A stretch of DNA of 64,000 nt from Mucilaginibacter yixingensis (GCF_041080815.1 NZ_CP160205.1:1488001-1552000), one strand, 5' to 3'; numbered from the stretch's first letter, positions 53,539-63,389 are shown. Notes: generated by a model from the letters alone, not told the origin. Numbers and translations: made by a program.

Positions 53539-56394
53539 ATGAATAAAAAATTAAAACTTGCTGCCTTTATGGCCTGTGCATTGAGCACCTACAACGGTGT
53601 GGCGCAGGTAAAATGGCCGGCTATTACGCATCAAACCAAGCCGTGGGCGCGTTGGTGGTGGGAGGGCAGTGCCGTTAATAAAAAGGACCTGACCTGGAAC
53701 ATGGAGAACTACAAAACCGCCGGTTTGGGCGGTATGGAAATTACGCCGATTTATGGTGTTAAAGGCCATGAGAGTGAGTTTATCCAGTACCTGTCGCCAC
53801 AATGGATGGATATGCTGCAGCATACCCTTAACGAGGCCAAACGCCTCGACATGGGTATTGACCTGGCCAATGCTACCGGCTGGCCTTTTGGTGGCCCATG
53901 GGTAACTAATGAGGACGCCAGTAAAGAAATGTTTACCAAAACGTTTGATGTTAAGGCAGGCAGCAAGCTAACAGATGCGGTGGTGTATGTGCAACAACCA
54001 TTGATCCGTTCTGACGGTGTTGCCCCTAAAATTGCCGACCTGAAAGAGCCCATTGCCAGCAATAAAAACCTGCAGTTGATGGCGCTTGACCAGGTGCGTT
54101 TTGAAAAGAAAGTCCCGCTGGCGGTGTTGATGGCCTATAATGATAAAGGTCAGTCGCTAAACCTGACCAGTAAAGTTGATGCCAACGGTAGCCTGGATTG
54201 GACGGCTCCAACTGGTAGCGACTGGAAGCTGTATGCCATTTTCCAGGGCTTCCATGGTAAAATGGTGGAGCGTGCGGCGCCAGGCGGCGAGGGTTTTGTG
54301 ATTGATCACTTCTCAAAGCCAGCATTAGCACATTATTTAGATCGTTTTGATCAGGCATTTAAAGGGCATGATATCAGCGGTATCCGCGCTTTCTTTAATG
54401 ACTCCTACGAGGTTGACGATGCCCGAGGCCAATCAAACTTTACACCTTTACTATTTGACGAGTTTGCCAAACGCCGTGGTTATGATCTGCGCGATCATCT
54501 GCCGGCGCTGTTTGGCAATGGCGACAAGGAAACGGCTAACCGAGTGTTGTGCGATTATCGCGAGACGATATCGGATATGTTGCTCGATAACTTTACCAAG
54601 CCGTGGGAGAGTTGGGCGAAATCCAAAAACGCCATTATCAGAAACCAGTCGCACGGCTCGCCTGCAAATATTCTGGATCTGTATGCAGCTATAGATATTC
54701 CGGAAACCGAGGGGAATGATATCTTGGCATTTAAACCAGCTGTTTCAGCAGCACACGTTACGGGTAAACCACTGGCGTCGTCAGAGTCGGCTACCTGGCT
54801 GGCAGATCACTTCTTATCATCATTGGGCGATGTGAAGCAGTCGATAGATAAATACATTCTGGGTGGCGTTAATCATATTTTCTACCATGGTATTGCTTAT
54901 TCGCCACAAAATGCGCCATGGCCGGGATGGCTGTTCTATGCATCGGTGCACTTCACCCCGGCAAATCCGGAGTGGGGCGATTTCTCGACACTGAACAATT
55001 ACATTGCCCGCATCCAATCATTTATGCAATCAGGCAAGCCAGACGATGATGTGCTGATCTATTATCCAATTTTTGATAGCTTTTCTGAAGCCGGCAATCT
55101 TAACGCTGGTTTGTTGAAGCATTACGCGGCCCTTCGTCCAGACTTTAGCGGTACTGGCTTTGCCAAAGCTTCGGAAGAGATGCTGGCCAAAGGTTATACT
55201 TTCGATATGATCTCAGATCGTCAGATTGCTAACGTACAACCATCAGCAGGCAAACTGCTAACCGGTGGTATTGCCTACAAAACCATCATGCTGGCCGATT
55301 GCAAATACATCCCGCTTAGTACTATGACCCAGGTGGTAAATATGGCTAAAGCTGGTGCAACAGTTGTGATTCATGGTAAGTTACCAGAGGATGTGCCAGG
55401 GTTTGGTCAGTTAGATCAGCGTAGAGCGGCTTTCAAAGCATTGCTAGGCACGTTGAATTTCACCCAGGGTAACGACGGGGTAAAAGTGGCAACCGTAGGC
55501 AAAGGTAAATTCCTGATGTCTGACGATTTGAACGCGTTGCTGACCATTGCTGGTCTTAAACGCGAGCAAATGACCGATAGCGGCCTGCAGTTTAACCGCC
55601 GTACTTTTGAGAATGGCGATAGCTACTTTGTGGTGAACAAAAGTGATAAAGCCATAAACGGATGGGTGCCTCTGAGCGTAAAAGCAGCATCAGTAGCCTT
55701 GTTTGACCCAATGGCGAAAAAAATGGGACTTGCCCAGGTGAAACAGGCTAACGGGCAGGCTAACGTATATCTGCAACTGCAGCCCGGCGAGAGCTGTTTG
55801 CTGCAAACATCGCCTACTGCGCTAACAGGTAGCCCATATAGCTATTATCAGTCAGCTGGTGATGCCATTGCTGTTGAGGGGAACTGGAAGATTGACTTTG
55901 TAAAAGGAGGTCCTTCATTGCCCGCGGCTATCACGACAGACAAGCTGAAATCATGGACGGAGCTTGGTGGCGACGATGCTAAAGCTTTCTCGGGCACGGC
56001 AGACTATACCATCAGCTTCAATAAGCCACAGAATAATGCCGCTATGATGCAGCTTGATTTGGGCACGGTTTACGGTAGCGCAGAGGTGTATCTGAACGGT
56101 GTTAAGCTGGCTACATTGCTTGGTCCGCAGTATAAGGTTGACATTCCTGCGGCGGCGTTAAAACCGGTTAATACATTGAAGGTAAGTGTGGCCAACCTGA
56201 TGGCTAACCGTGCCATTTATATGGATAAGCACAATATGCCTTATCGCATATTCTATAACACTAACTTCCCGGCGCACGGACGCGATTCTCGTGGCGCAGA
56301 CGGCCTGTTTACCGCTGCTAACTGGGATCCGAAGCCATCCGGAATTGTGGGTCCGGTACACTTAGTCCCGCTAAAAAAAGTGTCAAATCCTTAA
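53539..56394 (+). CDS. GH106 alpha-L-rhamnosidase
   Basis: From the ATG at 53539 the protein has 951 residues with a signal peptide (ending GVAQ); an ATG 33 bp upstream would add residues before the Lys-rich start and is not used. The GH106 features are WPAITHQTKPWARWWWEGSAV, YKTAGLGGMEITPIYGV, LDMGIDLANATGWPFGGPWV, FFNDSYEVDDA and GGVNHIFYHGIAYSP. A C-terminal galactose-binding-like domain holds LDLGTVYGSAEVYLNGVKLA and PYRIFYNTNFPAHGRDSRG. The family releases terminal alpha-L-rhamnose, including from rhamnogalacturonan-I and II. The rhamnose would feed the rhaT operon at 36 kb. A strong terminator ends the gene. Confidence 0.93.
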   Translation: MNKKLKLAAFMACALSTYNGVAQVKWPAITHQTKPWARWWWEGSAVNKKDLTWNMENYKTAGLGGMEITPIYGVKGHESEFIQYLSPQWMDMLQHTLNEAKRLDMGIDLANATGWPFGGPWVTNEDASKEMFTKTFDVKAGSKLTDAVVYVQQPLIRSDGVAPKIADLKEPIASNKNLQLMALDQVRFEKKVPLAVLMAYNDKGQSLNLTSKVDANGSLDWTAPTGSDWKLYAIFQGFHGKMVERAAPGGEGFVIDHFSKPALAHYLDRFDQAFKGHDISGIRAFFNDSYEVDDARGQSNFTPLLFDEFAKRRGYDLRDHLPALFGNGDKETANRVLCDYRETISDMLLDNFTKPWESWAKSKNAIIRNQSHGSPANILDLYAAIDIPETEGNDILAFKPAVSAAHVTGKPLASSESATWLADHFLSSLGDVKQSIDKYILGGVNHIFYHGIAYSPQNAPWPGWLFYASVHFTPANPEWGDFSTLNNYIARIQSFMQSGKPDDDVLIYYPIFDSFSEAGNLNAGLLKHYAALRPDFSGTGFAKASEEMLAKGYTFDMISDRQIANVQPSAGKLLTGGIAYKTIMLADCKYIPLSTMTQVVNMAKAGATVVIHGKLPEDVPGFGQLDQRRAAFKALLGTLNFTQGNDGVKVATVGKGKFLMSDDLNALLTIAGLKREQMTDSGLQFNRRTFENGDSYFVVNKSDKAINGWVPLSVKAASVALFDPMAKKMGLAQVKQANGQANVYLQLQPGESCLLQTSPTALTGSPYSYYQSAGDAIAVEGNWKIDFVKGGPSLPAAITTDKLKSWTELGGDDAKAFSGTADYTISFNKPQNNAAMMQLDLGTVYGSAEVYLNGVKLATLLGPQYKVDIPAAALKPVNTLKVSVANLMANRAIYMDKHNMPYRIFYNTNFPAHGRDSRGADGLFTAANWDPKPSGIVGPVHLVPLKKVSNP

Positions 56395-56444
56395 TATTAT
56401 TACAACCAAAGGTGGTAGATAGTGTTAAAAGAGTAAAAATGCTT

Positions 56445-56474
56445 AAAGCGGCCCAAAAAAGGGCCGCTTTTTTT
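56445..56474 (+). terminator. terminator of the GH106 gene
   Basis: AAAGCGGCCC and GGGCCGCTTT form a perfect stem with an all-A loop, followed by four more T (a seven-T run in all). It lies 50 bp after the stop and just before the second SusCD promoter. Confidence 0.9.
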
Positions 56475-56500
56475 GTGTTCAAACATTTATTGGGGTATTT

Positions 56501-56540
56501 TTACTACAGGATACTACAGGATACTGCAGGATACTTCATG
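56501..56540 (+). promoter_or_regulatory. four-unit AGGATACT repeat operator before the second SusC
   Basis: Four 10-bp units (TTACTACAGG, ATACTACAGG, ATACTGCAGG, ATACTTCATG) give three AGGATACT copies at 56508, 56518 and 56528. A CATGTTTG box (7 of 8 to TAnnTTTG) lies 28 bp after the last copy, one helical turn more than the 18 bp of the other three sites. Confidence 0.65.
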
Positions 56541-56630
56541 ACAGCTATTTTAAAACATACTGCCATGTTTGCTGTAACAATTATGATGGCTGCCGCCAGG
56601 TAGCTTTAAACGGACCTTTAACTCATTTTT

Positions 56631-59600
56631 ATGAAAAAACAATTATGCTCCAATTGGTGTAGGTTGTTGTGTTTATTCCTTCTATGTGTGACTGGAATAA
56701 GCGCGACTTATGCACAGCAAGTAACGGTATCGGGCGTGGTGACCGATTCCAAAAAATTGCCTATCCCTGCGGCATCGGTGTTGCTGAAAGGCACCCAGCA
56801 GGGTACTACCACAGATTTGAATGGTAAGTTTACCATTAAGGCCAGTGTTGGCCAGGTGCTTACTTTTAAATCTGTAGGCTTTACCGATAAGGATGTTGCC
56901 GTAGGCGCTTCTCACATTATTAACGTAACACTTGAAGAAACCAACTCTCAATTGAATGAAGTAGTGGTGATTGGTTACGGTACACAGAAAAAAGCCAATG
57001 TATCTGGCGCGCTTGCAACGTATCACCCTGAAAATCTGGATGAGCGCCCTATAGCACGTGTAGACCAGGCTTTGGTTGGCCAGTTATCAGGCGTTAACGT
57101 TAAGCAGAACACTGGTTTGCCAGGAAAAGCGTTTAGCGTTCAGGTGCGTGGTACCGGTTCATTAAGCGGCGGTAACGAGCCATTGTACGTTATTGACGGC
57201 TTTCCTCTTTCTGTATCTTCTCAAAACAGTGGTGGTGGCTTTTCAACAGGTAACCCTTTAGATAACATCAACCCTAATGATATTGAAGATATCCAGGTAT
57301 TGAAGGATGCTGCTGCTGCCGCAATTTACGGTTCAAGAGCATCAAACGGTGTTGTATTGATTACTACCAAGAGAGGTAAAACCGGTAAAGCTAAAATTAG
57401 CTACAACGGTTATACCGGCTATAATGCGGCCAGTAAATACTTACCAATGCTTAACGGCGACGAGTGGATTGATCGCGCTACAGAAATGATCAATGCTGCG
57501 TACGTTAAACAATATGGGTCTGTAGGCGCTACAGCTAATGATGATGCGGCAACACGTCGCGCTAAAATTGGTATCGGTCCAACCGCAATCAATACAGCGT
57601 ACATGCTTGATCCGCGTTGGGCAATTCCTGGACACCCCGGCTTGCAATACGTAGATTGGGAGCACGCCATTGAGCAAAACGGAGGGGTTCAAAATCATGA
57701 ATTATCAGCAAGTGGCGGCACAGACAATGTTAATTACTTCTTATCTGGCAACTACGCAAATCAAAACGGATTTATCAAAGGTGTAGGCTATCAGGCATAT
57801 TCTGCCAGGGCTAACGTAGAGGTTAAAGCATCAAAAGATATAAAAATAGGTGTTAACCTTGCGCCAAGCTATTCAATTAGCCAGGACCCAGGCGTAGAAG
57901 GTAAGGATAACATCTTCCATCAGGCCATTAGCTACTCTCCGATTCAGGAAGATACCACAGGACTTTATGCCAACTCATTTAAAAACAGGCAGTATACCTG
58001 GAGTAACTCAGCTAATAGCCCTGTTGCTAAACTAGAAAACAAAATAGGCGAGACCAAAAAGTACCGCACTCTGGCCACCATTTATGCCGAATGGCAAATT
58101 ATGGACGGGTTGACTTTAAGAAGTTCAGTTAACTCTGATAATATTGATAATACCAGCCGCGGTTACACGCCTTACACTGTTTCCGGTACTTTAGATAACA
58201 GAACCTTTAACGCGTCAACCAATCCAAATCTTGGTATAGGTGCGTCAGGTTCTTACAGCACTTTCCGCAGACAAACGTTTGTGAACGAAAACACGTTGAC
58301 CTTTAATAAAACCTTTAACAAGGTACATAGCTTAAACGTGTTATTAGGTCAGTCATACAACACAGATCGTACAGATAACTCATCAGTATCATCAGTTGGG
58401 GGTTATAACAGCGTTGTTGTACAAACATTAAACGCGGCTATAAATACTACTGGTAGCACCAACAGCACTAAAAATGTATTAGTGTCTTATTTTGGCCGTG
58501 TACAATATGCGTTTAAAGACAAATACCTGCTGTCTGCAAGTTTACGTGAAGACGGATCATCTCGTTTTGGTGCTAATACCAAATACGGTGTATTCCCTTC
58601 AGCATCATTGGGCTGGCGTGTAATAGACGAGAACTTTATGAAAAAAGCTCCTGTCTTCAGCGATCTGAAATTACGTGTAAGCTACGGTGTAAACGGTAAT
58701 AACAATATTGGCGACTACGGTAGTATCGCTCAAATTGGTAGCAGTGGTTATGTGTTAGGCAGTACTCCTGCTTTAGCCACTGGCCAGGCTCCAAGTAACG
58801 TGGTTAACCCTGATTTGCAGTGGGAACAATCACAAACTGTTGATGCCGGTGTTGATTTTGGTTTCTTCGGTAACCGCTTAACAGGTTCTTTTGATTACTA
58901 TAATAAGCTGAATACTAAACTCCTGTTGCAGGTTCCGCTGCCAGGAACATCAGGTTTTACAAGTTATTTAAGTAATGCTGGTTCGGTACGTAACGTAGGT
59001 GAGGAGTTGGAGCTGACCAGCCGCAACATGATTGGTAAATTTCAGTGGAGCACAACTTTTAACATCAGCCACACCGCAAACAAAGTTGTTTCGTTGTCTG
59101 GTGGTCAGCAACAGATCATCATTCCTAACTCTTTTGATGTAAGCGATGCTATTTTAAAAGTGGGTTACCCAATTAACAGTATTTATGTAGTAAAACAAAT
59201 TGGTTTCTTAACTGCAGCTGATATTGCTAATGGTGCTGCTACTTATGGTTCAGGCGAAACAGTGGGCGATCCTAAATACGAGGATATCAACCATGACGGT
59301 GTAATTACCGAGGCTGATAAACAGATTGTAGGCCACCCTAACCCTAACTTTACCTGGGGTATGACCAACACCTTCCGTTACAAAAACTTTGACCTGAGCG
59401 TATTAATTCAGGGACAAAACGGTGGTAGCATTTATTCATTATTAGGTCGTGCAATTACCCGTACCGGTCAGGGCTTTACAGATAATGCTCCAGAGTTTTA
59501 TGTAAACCGCTGGCGTTCACCAACAGATCAGGGTGCCGGTCGTGTAAGTAAAGCATACTCTACTTTTGGTTTCGTAGCTAATACAGACTGGTTGTATTCT

Positions 59601-59855
59601 TCAGATTACTATCGTATTCGTGATATTACTGTAGGTTATAATCTTAAGGGTTTAATTAAATCCAAAGCAATTTCTGCAGCACGCTTGTATTGTTCAATGG
59701 AAAACTTCTTCGGTCATGATAAATATTATGGCGGTTTCAACGTAGATGCACAAAATACAGCTATCAGTTCTAACAGTGCATATCCAGAAGCAGGCGATTA
59801 CGGAGGTTTACCATTGGCTAAATCTCTAATCTTTGGTGTGAACGTAACCTTCTAA
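56631..59855 (+). CDS. second SusC/RagA-type TonB-dependent transporter
   Basis: The 1074-residue protein has a signal peptide (ending YAQQ), a CarboxypepD_reg-like domain (about 32-105), TonB-box region NEVVVIGYG (109-117), a plug domain (LYVIDGFPL, LKDAAAAAIYGSRASNGVVLITTKRG) and a 22-stranded-type barrel ending in VFGVNVTF-like residues. It imports a glycan across the outer membrane. No STN domain is present, so it is not an anti-sigma-coupled type. SusD follows 19 bp later. The pair is quite different from the first SusCD, so a different oligosaccharide is likely. A four-unit repeat operator stands 90 bp upstream. Confidence 0.96.
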   Translation: MKKQLCSNWCRLLCLFLLCVTGISATYAQQVTVSGVVTDSKKLPIPAASVLLKGTQQGTTTDLNGKFTIKASVGQVLTFKSVGFTDKDVAVGASHIINVTLEETNSQLNEVVVIGYGTQKKANVSGALATYHPENLDERPIARVDQALVGQLSGVNVKQNTGLPGKAFSVQVRGTGSLSGGNEPLYVIDGFPLSVSSQNSGGGFSTGNPLDNINPNDIEDIQVLKDAAAAAIYGSRASNGVVLITTKRGKTGKAKISYNGYTGYNAASKYLPMLNGDEWIDRATEMINAAYVKQYGSVGATANDDAATRRAKIGIGPTAINTAYMLDPRWAIPGHPGLQYVDWEHAIEQNGGVQNHELSASGGTDNVNYFLSGNYANQNGFIKGVGYQAYSARANVEVKASKDIKIGVNLAPSYSISQDPGVEGKDNIFHQAISYSPIQEDTTGLYANSFKNRQYTWSNSANSPVAKLENKIGETKKYRTLATIYAEWQIMDGLTLRSSVNSDNIDNTSRGYTPYTVSGTLDNRTFNASTNPNLGIGASGSYSTFRRQTFVNENTLTFNKTFNKVHSLNVLLGQSYNTDRTDNSSVSSVGGYNSVVVQTLNAAINTTGSTNSTKNVLVSYFGRVQYAFKDKYLLSASLREDGSSRFGANTKYGVFPSASLGWRVIDENFMKKAPVFSDLKLRVSYGVNGNNNIGDYGSIAQIGSSGYVLGSTPALATGQAPSNVVNPDLQWEQSQTVDAGVDFGFFGNRLTGSFDYYNKLNTKLLLQVPLPGTSGFTSYLSNAGSVRNVGEELELTSRNMIGKFQWSTTFNISHTANKVVSLSGGQQQIIIPNSFDVSDAILKVGYPINSIYVVKQIGFLTAADIANGAATYGSGETVGDPKYEDINHDGVITEADKQIVGHPNPNFTWGMTNTFRYKNFDLSVLIQGQNGGSIYSLLGRAITRTGQGFTDNAPEFYVNRWRSPTDQGAGRVSKAYSTFGFVANTDWLYSSDYYRIRDITVGYNLKGLIKSKAISAARLYCSMENFFGHDKYYGGFNVDAQNTAISSNSAYPEAGDYGGLPLAKSLIFGVNVTF

Positions 59856-59874
59856 CCAATTAATCTGAAAAAAC

Positions 59875-61404
59875 ATGAAAAAAATAATTTTATCCACTAT
59901 AGCAGCTGCGGTACTATTATCGGCTTGTAATAAAGAGCTGAACCAGGTACCCATCTCCACATCAACAACGGCGACTTTTTATAAGCAGCCAAGTGATTTT
60001 TTGCAGGGTGTAAGCGCGGCTTACAGCGCCTTGCACAACTACCCGGTAAGACTGGCCAACTTGTCTGAAATTCGCTCAGATAATATTTATGGTGTATCTG
60101 TAACCGTGCGTGACTGGGACCCTATCAACGATTTTTCTCCAAGCTTACCGGCAAATGCCTATGTAGAGGAAGCTTGGCAGGCAGATTTTAACGGTATTTT
60201 TAAATGTAATGCAGTTTTAGATCAGCTTAAAACCAACGGAAGCATTGTGGGTTCAACAGCGCTGGCTAATCGCTTACAGGCTGAAGCTCAGTTTTTACGC
60301 GCTTTTTACTACTTTGATTTAGTGCGTTACTTTGGTAAACTGCCGGTGGTAGATCATGTGCTTACTGCAGCTGAGTCTAATTCGGTAGGCCAAAGTTCTG
60401 TAGCTGACGTATATAAACTGATTATTGCTGATTTACAGTACGCTATCTCAATCCTTCCAACCGCTTACACCGGTACAGATGTAGGCAGAGCTACCAAATA
60501 CTCTGCTGAAGGCTTGCTGGCTGAAGTTTATATGGCACGTTCCGGCCCTACCTATGGTATTGAAGGTCCTGGTTTAAATTCAAACGAGTGGAATACTGCG
60601 CTTCCATTGTTAAATGATATCATTAATAGTGGTCAGTTTACGTTTAATACCAACTACGCAAATATCTTCTCTTACTCAAATCAAAGCCCTCAGGCCAGCG
60701 GTAACCGCGAAGCTGTATTTGATGTAATGTACACCAGCGGTATCAGCGGTAGTTCTGATCTGTACGGCGCATCATATCCGTGGACACTTGCTCCAAATGG
60801 TTACTTTAGCGGTCCGTTAAAAGACAACAAATCAAACGGAAGCCTGGAAATTATCCCTGTATCTAATAACCTTGTAAGTAGCTATGCAGCGGCAGATGTA
60901 CGTAAAGCTGTAACTGTATTTACTGCAGGTTATACAGGTTCTAATGGTAGCGTTGAAAATCGCCCGTTCTTTAAAAAATGGCTGGATGTTACGAAAATTC
61001 CAACTGCAAGCCGTTTTGATTGGGGAATTAACTTTATAGCTATCCGCTATACAGATATCCTGATGCTCAAAGCAGAATGTATTTTGCATGGCGCAACTGG
61101 TACTCAGGCTGATGTTGACGGTATTGTCAACCAGGTACGTAACAGGGCTGGTTTAACTCCAACTGCCAACGTTACCTTGGATCAGCTTTTTGACGAGCGT
61201 CGTCGCGAGTTTGCGGATGAAGGCTCTCGTTGGTTTGATTTACAGCGTAGCGGTAACCTGCTTACCATCATGAACGCGTGGAGGGCAATTGACGATCCAA
61301 ACGGTGCTATTAAGCCGGTTGTAGCCAATTACATCATTTATCCAGTGCCACAATCGCAGTTAAATGCGGCTCCGGGCCTGTATACACAAAATCCTGGTTA
61401 TTAA
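59875..61404 (+). CDS. second SusD/RagB-type surface lipoprotein
   Basis: The 509-residue protein has a lipobox LSAC (Cys 18) and the SusD fold pattern: FYKQPSDFLQGVSAAYSAL, QFLRAFYYFDLVRYFGKLPVV, FDERRREFADEGSRWFDLQRSGNLL, and the terminal IIYPVPQSQLNAAPGLYTQNPGY. The PxPxxxxxxNPxL-type ending is characteristic. It partners the SusC 19 bp upstream. A perfect 17-bp terminator follows. Confidence 0.95.
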   Translation: MKKIILSTIAAAVLLSACNKELNQVPISTSTTATFYKQPSDFLQGVSAAYSALHNYPVRLANLSEIRSDNIYGVSVTVRDWDPINDFSPSLPANAYVEEAWQADFNGIFKCNAVLDQLKTNGSIVGSTALANRLQAEAQFLRAFYYFDLVRYFGKLPVVDHVLTAAESNSVGQSSVADVYKLIIADLQYAISILPTAYTGTDVGRATKYSAEGLLAEVYMARSGPTYGIEGPGLNSNEWNTALPLLNDIINSGQFTFNTNYANIFSYSNQSPQASGNREAVFDVMYTSGISGSSDLYGASYPWTLAPNGYFSGPLKDNKSNGSLEIIPVSNNLVSSYAAADVRKAVTVFTAGYTGSNGSVENRPFFKKWLDVTKIPTASRFDWGINFIAIRYTDILMLKAECILHGATGTQADVDGIVNQVRNRAGLTPTANVTLDQLFDERRREFADEGSRWFDLQRSGNLLTIMNAWRAIDDPNGAIKPVVANYIIYPVPQSQLNAAPGLYTQNPGY

Positions 61405-61426
61405 TCAGTGTAAAAATTAGATTACT

Positions 61427-61465
61427 AAACGCAAAAAGCGGCCTATATGGCCGCTTTTTGCGTTT
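61427..61465 (+). terminator. terminator of the second SusCD operon
   Basis: AAACGCAAAAAGCGGCC and GGCCGCTTTTTGCGTTT form a perfect 17-bp stem around TATAT, ending in T residues. The AGGATACT operator of the next gene starts 5 bp later. Confidence 0.9.
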
Positions 61466-61470
61466 TTGTC

Positions 61471-61488
61471 AGGATACTACAGGATGCT
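61471..61488 (+). promoter_or_regulatory. AGGATACT direct-repeat operator before the SGNH esterase
   Basis: AGGATACT (61471-61478) and AGGATGCT (61481-61488) are 10 bp apart, and a TAAGTTCG box (61507-61514, 7 of 8 to TAnnTTTG) follows after 18 bp. Confidence 0.6.
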
Positions 61489-61646
61489 GTTTGGGCATTT
61501 ATCTTCTAAGTTCGTAGTGCCAGTTATTATAATTTGCAACAGCATTTTGCTGCAAACTAATGTAAACACCATGATGGGAGGGAAGGTTTGCGTATACCCC
61601 GCGCATAGCTGCATCCACTCGTCAGCTAATCTTACTGAAAACCGGG

Positions 61647-63221
61647 ATGTCTTTTAATCAGCATAAATTATCTACCCTAAAAACGGCTTTTGCCTTTTTG
61701 ATTGCCTTAGCATGCGGTACAACTACTGCGCTGGCCAAGGTAAAACTACCCGCTATTATTACCGATGGCATGGTGTTGCAGCAAAAATCAAACGTTACAC
61801 TTTGGGGCTGGGCATCGCCCGGTGAGAAATTGAGCATATCAGCCTCATGGATGAAAGGCGGAGTAAATGCCATTGCGGATGCCAAAGGCGAGTGGAAGGT
61901 TAAACTGAAAACAATAGCCGCCGGTGGTCCTTATACCATTACATTCAAAGGGAATAACAGCATCGTTATTAATAATGTATTGCTGGGCGAAGTTTGGTTC
62001 TGCTCGGGTCAGTCTAACATGAAGTTTACCATGGGCAAGGGCACGGCTAACTGGCAAAATGGAGTGAACAATATGGAAGAGGAAATTGCCAAGGCCGATT
62101 ATCCAAAGATCAGACAGTTCACTGCAAAGGAAGTAATCTCAGACACGCTGAGCAAAGATACCGAAGGCCACTGGATGGATTGCACGCCACAGAATGCAGC
62201 GCAATTTTCAGCAGTTGCTTATTACTATGCTCGCGAGATTTATAAAAAGACAGGTTTTCCTGTTGGGTTGATCTGCTCTTATTGGGGCGGCACTCCGGCG
62301 GAATCATGGACTAGCCGCAATGCGCTCTTGGCTAATGATGACCTGAAACAAATAGTTACCCGTTACGAAGACGGTCTGCAACACTTTGACGAACTAACGC
62401 AAAAATATAAAGCTGCCTATAACCAATGGCAACAAGATACAGCCGTTGCCAAAAAGCAGCATGTAAAATTGCCCGCTAAGCCAGCTGCACCTATTGGCAT
62501 GCACAGCAACGTGGCACCGTACAAATTATACAATGGCATGATTGCCCCTATAGAGGCTTACACTGTTAAAGGAGTGATCTGGTATCAGGGCGAGAGTAAC
62601 GCCACCCGGGCTTATCAATACAGAAAACTGTTCCCGGCAATGATTAAAAGCTGGCGAGAGGAACGTCACGATACCAATCTGCCGTTTTATTTTGTGCAGG
62701 TATCTCCGCATTATACCGAGAACGGCGTGATTCGCGAGTCGCAGCTAATTGCCTGGCAAAGTTTGCCGCATACCGGCATGGTGGTGACTACGGATAACGG
62801 CGACTCGACTAACATCCATCCGCGTAATAAGGAACTGGTGGGTTCGCGCTTGGCTTTGTGGGCGTTTAAAAACGAATACGGTTTTAAAGATGTAGTGCCA
62901 TCGGGCCCGCTTTATAAATCAATGAAAGCTGAGGGTAATAGCATCCGTCTAAACTTTGATTATACAGATGGCGGCCTGAAAGCAAAAGACGGCGATTTGA
63001 AGGAGTTTACCATAGCTGGTGATGATCATGTATTCCACACAGCACAGGCCCGTATTGAGGGGAATAGTGTTGTGGTGAGTAGTCCGCTGGTTGCCAAGCC
63101 TGTGGCTGTGCGCTTTGCCTACCGGGCTATCCCACTGCCTAACTTTTATAATGGGGCCGGTTTACCCGCTACCCCATTCCGTACCGACAATTGGCCGGTG
63201 GAAACTCAGAACGTAAACTAA
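61647..63221 (+). CDS. sialate-O-acetylesterase-like SGNH esterase
   Basis: The 524-residue protein has a signal peptide (ending ALAKV) and the sialate O-acetylesterase pattern: SDGMVLQQ-like ITDGMVLQQKSNVTLWGWASPGE as the N-terminal jelly roll, catalytic Ser 123 in LGEVWFCSGQSNMKF, GVIWYQGESNA, and a late block with DNGDSTNIHPRNK that provides the Asp/His pair. In plant-polysaccharide loci such enzymes remove acetyl groups from sugars rather than sialic acid. It starts its own unit after a terminator, and its promoter carries the shared repeat operator. A 28-residue microprotein gene and a GH2 gene follow. Confidence 0.9.
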   Translation: MSFNQHKLSTLKTAFAFLIALACGTTTALAKVKLPAIITDGMVLQQKSNVTLWGWASPGEKLSISASWMKGGVNAIADAKGEWKVKLKTIAAGGPYTITFKGNNSIVINNVLLGEVWFCSGQSNMKFTMGKGTANWQNGVNNMEEEIAKADYPKIRQFTAKEVISDTLSKDTEGHWMDCTPQNAAQFSAVAYYYAREIYKKTGFPVGLICSYWGGTPAESWTSRNALLANDDLKQIVTRYEDGLQHFDELTQKYKAAYNQWQQDTAVAKKQHVKLPAKPAAPIGMHSNVAPYKLYNGMIAPIEAYTVKGVIWYQGESNATRAYQYRKLFPAMIKSWREERHDTNLPFYFVQVSPHYTENGVIRESQLIAWQSLPHTGMVVTTDNGDSTNIHPRNKELVGSRLALWAFKNEYGFKDVVPSGPLYKSMKAEGNSIRLNFDYTDGGLKAKDGDLKEFTIAGDDHVFHTAQARIEGNSVVVSSPLVAKPVAVRFAYRAIPLPNFYNGAGLPATPFRTDNWPVETQNVN

Positions 63222-63250
63222 TTTAAAACCTACCTATAAAAACCTATAAA

Positions 63251-63337
63251 ATGAGAGAAAGTATCAAATACCGAGGATTATACAAGCTTACTGTTGCTGC
63301 CCTAGCCATAGTAGGTATTATTGCTGTGTTGTGGTGA
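63251..63337 (+). CDS. 28-residue single-helix membrane microprotein
   Basis: An ATG 29 bp after the esterase stop opens a 28-codon frame ending in TGA. The peptide begins MRESIKYRGLYK (basic) and then has a run of about 16 hydrophobic residues (LTVAALAIVGIIAVLW). It fits a single membrane helix with a cytoplasmic N-terminus. The A-rich leader before it is like that of the neighbouring genes. It sits between two genes of the same strand, so it would be co-transcribed. No family recognised; it could also be chance, but the hydrophobic design and position argue for a gene. Confidence 0.4.
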   Translation: MRESIKYRGLYKLTVAALAIVGIIAVLW

Positions 63338-63389
63338 TATAGTTACCTCAGATCAAACCAAATAAATAAAACCAATAGACCAAATTATA

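Noticed and set aside
56501..56540. Considered as a CRISPR or tandem satellite
   Set aside because: Units are only 10 bp with no spacers, and the same unit recurs singly or doubly at other promoters, so an operator fits better.
56412..56603. A 63-codon plus-strand frame after the GH106 gene
   Set aside because: It runs straight through a strong terminator and the repeat operator, so it cannot be a normal gene.
61466..61657. A 63-codon plus-strand frame before the SGNH esterase
   Set aside because: It starts with TTG inside the operator and overlaps the real start out of frame.
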